Source: Undaria pinnatifida (Eukaryota; Sar; Phaeophyceae; Laminariales; Alariaceae). Taken from it: a DNA stretch of 64,000 nt. The translations under genes were made by a program, and so were the position numbers. This document shows positions 59,701 through 64,000 of this stretch, piece by piece; position 1 is the stretch's first letter; each line of letters opens with the position of its first letter. The notes beneath the pieces are model-generated. The model was not told the DNA's origin, did no database searches, and saw only the letters and a program-made list of their open reading frames with translations. The stretch spans positions 8,365,599-8,429,598 of the forward strand of contig JABAKD010000010.1 of NCBI GenBank assembly GCA_012845835.1, written 5' to 3'.

Positions 59701-62700
59701 AAACACATTTGGCGGCTGGTGTGTAGAACACTGAGACAACACTCTCTATCGTCTCCCAACGGGCGAAAAACAGAATTTTGAGAGGATGTGACGGAAGACC
59801 ACAGGACAACACAAGCAACCTCTCACGCCCTAGGGCATGGATCGAAATAAACTCTTCAGCGCTGTCACCTACACTCATGTGGCCTTGTCCGGAACAAAGA
59901 GGAGTGACCATGGGTTGTCTCTATCTCGAGATCGAAGGTCAATCGTGTTTGATGGGCGGTGTTGATCAAAGCTTAATGAAAAATGGACAAATTGACGTTT
60001 TGAGCCGCATGACCCAAGAAAGAGCCAGAAAAAAAACATTCTAGTCATATTTTCCCCATGGCGACGTTACCCGCAATATTTCAGCAAATAACCCCCAAAA
60101 AAAGTTTGTAAACTTTTTGGCCAAACTATCGGCTTTCCATTGTCATAGGCCTGACTCCTCCTTTGGTTTGAATATTTTAAGATTATTTACTGGGACCCGC
60201 GTGACCAGGGCGTTGACGGAATCAAACGTTGGCTACGTACGCCTCTCCAGATGGCCAAGAGCAATCGGGTATGTTCCACTCTGGGTTGAGTAAAACGAAA
60301 CGGATCCATTCGAGCCCGAACCAAGCCCAACCAAAGCAGACCAAATAAAACGTGACGACATAAAATCAAACGAGACAACACGGCACGAAACTAAACAGGT
60401 GGCACGAAACGAAGCTTAACACACGAAATCAACCGAAACCTGTTTTCGTGCGCGTTCGGCCGGGTTCTGTCTGGATGGGGACTCTTGTGTAGGTGGCGCA
60501 CCCTGCCGCCCTCTCTCGAGGGCGCTCGATCATGCAGTACGTGGCACTAGTTGAGTGCCTACAGCTCGTCCGAAAGCTCGCGGCGAAAGCAGGGGCGGTG
60601 GTAGCAGCGGTGGCAGCGGCAGCAGCGGCGCCGGCGGCGCCGGGCAAGATGGCGAGCACCGCGGAGAGTGGTGGCGTCACGGTGGCAGCTGGCCCCGAGG
60701 CAGTGAGAGGCATGGAGGACCTTGCGCACGCGCTTGGCGCCCTGGAGGCGCTGCTTTCAGAAGGGGCGGGCGACACCTCTGCCTCAGGTGAGAGGGTTGC
60801 ATGAAACAAGCGAGGGATATTTGGGCCGTGGGGGAGGGTTCGGTGGAATTGCTGTCGAGTTGCCGTAAGTAGCTGCTACAGTAGTAGGCAAAAATTGTTG
60901 CAGAGCGTGGATGTGAATGTGATGTTTTGTTATTTTTTCTTGCGCTCTATGGCTCCCGCCAACGCTGTTGCGGTGGGCGTGGTGCATGACACGGTGTGCG
61001 CGTTGCGAATTGCATGCGTTCGTCTTCCGTCCGCCGCTAAATCAAGACCTGCCACAACAATCACGATTGTGTAGGGATTGGGCATTGGGCAAGGCGGGAC
61101 GCTCCGCAGCACCCGCACCAGCCGCGTCTACGGAGCAAGCCCTGTAGAGGAATGCCTACGCACGCGAAAACAAGCATGCAAATATATCCCCAAGTGTCGC
61201 GCAGTAGCATATTTTTTGTGTTTTTCTTGTTTTGCGACCTCTCTGGGTTTAACTTTACCGGCGGCCTTAACCCCCGCCCCCCCTCTAAAATCGACGCGAT
61301 AGGCATCCAACCAGGCATCAGAAAGGGGGACCGAAAGCGACGCTTGCAAGGGTTCGAAGTGCTGCTGGCCAAGGCCGAGGCCAAAACCGGTGCTTCCGAC
61401 GCGGACACAACCGCCGCCGCCGACGCAGCCGCCCCTAGCAGCGACGAAGAAGGCGGCAGCAGCGATAACCCTAGCGTGGCCGCCGCCATTTTCGCCCACC
61501 GCGGGCGGGAGGCGGCGCGGGATAAACGCCCCCGTGGGGGGTTGGCGCCGTCGCTCGTGAGGCTCCTCTGGGAGCACCAATTGCCAGCGGCGCTCGCGGC
61601 TGGGGTGGCGGCGGCTGCGCTGGCCTCTGAAAAAGAGGCCGCTGCGGCGGCGATGGTGAGGGCGGCGGCGGCGGTGGAGGTGGCGGGGGCGGGTGGGGAA
61701 AGGAGCGGAGGCGAGGGTGGAGAGGAAGGACCCGCTTCGGTTGCCGCCGGGCTTGTGTTCGCCGCTGTTCGGCAGGTGATGAGGTGGTTTAGTTGCTGTC
61801 TGGGAAGGAGGTCGTTTTTAGTGGTGGTGGTAGTGGTGGTAGTGGTAGTGGTGGTGATGGTGGTGTGGCTGTTGTTGGGGCTGTTGTTTGTTTTGGTAGT
61901 GTTGGTGTCGCTTTTGTTGTTGGTGGTGTTGTGTGGTTGCTGTTGGTGTTGGTAGCGTCGCTGTTTCAAGTGCTGTTGTCGGTGTTGCTGGTGTTGGTAG
62001 CGTCGCTGTTGTTGTTGGTGGTGATGTTTTTGATCGTGATTTTGATGTCGATTTTGATTTTGATGTTGTTGGCGTTGGCGTTGTTGTTGCTGCTGTTCTG
62101 AACCCGAGGGCCGCCGCACTGCTTCACGTCGACTGTATCGAGAGCGCCCCCGTAAAGATCCACACTCACTGCGCCTCGTCGTGTCCTTGCCGAGTCGCGG
62201 TCGCTCGCCCTCTTTTCCCCCCTCCCCGCCCACTGCCGCTCGCACCTCTACCGCTCGCGCCTCTACTGCACCCGCTTTCCAACTCAACCAAACCCTACAC
62301 TACCCGACCCGACCTGACCCGACCCGACCCAACCCGACCCGACCCCAATATCAGGTGACGCTGCGGCTGCTGCGTGGCGCAGGCGACCCCCTATCAGGCG
62401 CGCTGGTGTTTGCCGGACACCCTAGATCGATGGCTGCACTCGCCTACGCGCTAGATCCTTCGTCTCTCGTCACTCCCGTGGGACCGGAGGGGTCGGCCAC
62501 CATGGAAGCTTTGGCGGACGGTCTTGACGAGGTGCGTAACTGCTGTGCTACTACTCGTGTGGAGACGTACCTACTGCTGCTCCAGCTGTCGCGGACACGT
62601 ATGTGATCTGCTGCTGCTGCTGCTGCTGACACGTAAGTGTTGTCATGCTGATACGTAGCTGCGGTGCTGCGGACACGTAATTGTGTTACCGACACCCGCT

Positions 62701-63746
62701 AGCTGAGGGCGCAAGCAAGCATTCAGCCAGGCAAGTCGGAGTTGGATTACGTTGGCTTCGTTTCGGTTTTTAGGTTGTTGCCCGAAAAAGGTAAGGTAGC
62801 TAGGGGGCGGTTGTTTTGCTCCGAGAGTGGGGCACCTACTGTTTACGGTATATACGCAGTGATTTCTGGCTGGTATGGTTCGGTTTGGTGCGTGATGAGT
62901 TGTAGCTGTCTGGGCATCCGGGGGGGGGGGGGGGGGGCAGTCAGTGCTGTGCGCCCTCCCGCCCCAGTGGCTATATCTACGCACTCACGCACAGCCAGCG
63001 ATTTGAACCCCCCCCCCCTCCGAACTTGAACCGCGCTCGGATGCCCCTGACTGCGTGTTTCTGTGCAAGCAAACGGAAACATGACCCCCCCCCAGCTCCC
63101 GGCGGATACCCTGGAAGGCGTCTCCGTATTCGGGGTATTTGCGGGGCTTGTGCGACGAACCGAGCAAGTAACGCAACGCAACGAGACGTAACTCGACTCA
63201 ATTCAACCCTGCCCTCCCCCCCTACGCCCGCTCCCCCATCCCGCCGCCGCTCCTCCTGCCCCCGTTGCCGTTGTGCCCTGCCCCGCTGCCGTTTTCTTTT
63301 CCACCCTTGTGTTTTGGTTGGTTGGTTAATTCGTTGATTGACTGGTTGGTTGTATGATTGATTATTGATGATTGGTTGGTTGGTGTTCGGTTGTTGTTTG
63401 GTTGGTTTGCTCGTCTGGTTGGTTTTTTCTTGTTATGTTTTGTCGGGTTAAATTGGTTATGGTTGGTCGGCTGGAACACGGGGCGGCAGGCTCTTGTGAC
63501 GCCAAGAGGGACCGCCCGCTTGCTCGTGCGCAGCTGCCAGGCGTTGTCGGCGGCGGATCTCGCTCTCAGTTCCTTGTCCAGTGCTGCTGACGTCGCTGGT
63601 GGGATAGCCGGCGGCGCGGCAGACGCAGCAGGCGGCGGCAACAGAGGGGGAGCGGGCGGGGTCGCTTTCTTATCTGGGGGCGCGGAAGGGGGCATGACCG
63701 CAGCGTTGCGGAAGCTGCATGAGCTGGGACCATCTCTGGCTGGCAG
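53752..63746 (+). CDS. VIRMA: Virilizer (VIRMA) homologue, m6A writer-complex scaffold, 5' part of gene (9 exons)
   Basis: Virilizer is the large scaffold of the MACOM part of the nuclear mRNA N6-adenosine methyltransferase complex. Exons: 53752-53910, 55769-55894, 56398-56538, 57327-58196, 58491-59219, 60493-60787, 61303-61775 (or from 61315), 62355-62531, 63490-63746. They give about 1,075 residues in frame and run off the right edge. The first four exons match the virilizer N-terminal domain in order: VLFFGEFSHKL, VKFREAVVARIIHVVPVGES, TESFQLEVF, NHLVIRGSFQ and SVVISGTV. A Pro-rich stretch follows at residues 165-340, as in animal virilizer. Downstream is helix-rich, Ala/Gly-rich sequence where the family has armadillo-like repeats. 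In-frame ATGs lie at 53671 and 53752; I chose the latter because family N termini are short. A first exon further upstream, with its acceptor at 53835, is also possible. The open sequence at 56989-57152 looks exonic but is left out, because 56538 joins 57327 in frame and restores the family pattern. Confidence 0.86.
54878..55625. mobile_element. MITE-like element with ~57-bp terminal inverted repeats (virilizer intron 1)
   Basis: The left end (from 54878: AGGCCATTTCTTATACGGTC, then CAGTCGAAAACGGCCCTTTT) is an imperfect reverse complement of the right end (to about 55625: TTTTCGACTGAC, CTGTATAAAGAATGGCCT). Extra copies of the AGTCGAAAA..TTTTCGACT palindrome lie at about 55466-55500 and 55513-55541. 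The interior has no transposase; its open frame carries no known domain. No clean target-site duplication is visible, so the exact boundaries are uncertain. Confidence 0.65.
56705..56815. repeat. (ACCGAC)n-type hexanucleotide tract (virilizer intron 3)
   Basis: CGACACTGAAACCGACACTG-type units with GATTCGGATACCG variants. It is similar in style to the reverse complement of the tract at 1-235, though not the same repeat. Confidence 0.75.
59220..60492 (+). other. Virilizer intron with a low-confidence repeat
   Basis: 1.27-kb intron (donor GTGAGA, acceptor TAG). A minus-strand open frame of 121 codons (59546-59911) has no recognisable domain. The segment around 59638-59690 (GGTGTAGAGCGCTCACTCTA) looks like a tRNA D-arm/A box, but there is no matching B box or cloverleaf, so I call no RNA gene. 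Confidence 0.5.
61815..62100. repeat. G/T-rich low-complexity tract (virilizer intron)
   Basis: (GGTGGTAGT)n passes into GTTGTTGGTG-type repeats; the segment TTGGTAGCGTCGCTGTT occurs twice (about 61949 and 61994). Both strands appear open because of the composition. Confidence 0.8.
62285..62346. repeat. (CCCGA)n pentanucleotide tract before a virilizer exon
   Basis: ACCCGACCCGACCTGACCCG-type repeat ending 8 nt before the acceptor TCAG (62351-62354). It seems to act as the pyrimidine-containing tract of that acceptor. Confidence 0.9.
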
Positions 63747-64000
63747 GTGCGTTGGTTTTGCAAAGCGACGAGCGTGTCATGCGTCGGCCTGGTTGATTGG
63801 AGCGAGAAAAGGAAGAAGGCGGATGCACCCTTTCGCGTTTGAGCGACAAAACAAAATGTATCCCTGGGTTTTGATGTGTATCTGTTGTTTCTTGTTTCTT
63901 GTCCTTTAGTAATGGCTTCCTGGTTTTGTCTTGCTTATCGTTTTATTTCTGTGTTTGGATCAAACCGGCTACCTACCGTGCTTGTGAGAGCTGTGAATTG

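Overview
This window is eukaryotic nuclear DNA. Coding sequence lies in short exons with GT..AG introns, in three genes on both strands, embedded in DNA full of simple repeats and interspersed elements. The long introns, GC-rich coding sequence, Ala/Gly/Pro-rich low-complexity protein segments and phase-0-biased introns suggest a stramenopile, most likely a brown alga. That placement is an inference from style and was not tested by database search. I see no bacterial operon, CRISPR array, rRNA, intact tRNA, autonomous transposon gene or viral gene.

Layout. (1) 245-14084, + strand: the 3' two-thirds of a fimbrin/plastin gene (11 exons; the 5' end lies left of the window), with an unusual Ala/Glu-rich predicted coiled-coil tail after the fourth CH domain. 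(2) 14085-31994: about 18 kb with no supportable gene, holding interspersed repeats and several hairpins, including a perfect 75-bp inverted repeat. (3) 31995-39270: a satellite array of about 32 monomers of 229 bp, with signs of a five-monomer higher-order repeat. (4) 41590-50563, - strand: a ubinuclein/HPC2-like gene (10 exons recognised; first exon not found). (5) 53752 to the right edge, + strand: the 5' half of a virilizer (VIRMA) homologue (9 exons; the 3' end lies right of the window).

The genes are unrelated housekeeping functions: actin bundling (fimbrin), HIRA-type histone H3.3 deposition (ubinuclein) and m6A mRNA methylation (virilizer). Fimbrin and ubinuclein converge across the repeat-rich block. 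Ubinuclein and virilizer diverge across about 3.1 kb, which probably holds both promoters and the missing ubinuclein first exon.

The most interesting signals are in the genome structure: the satellite with its higher-order periodicity, a C-tailed repeat family whose ends sit just upstream of three different 3' splice sites, an excess of AG|GT...AG|GT intron boundaries with strong phase-0 bias, and the long perfect hairpin.
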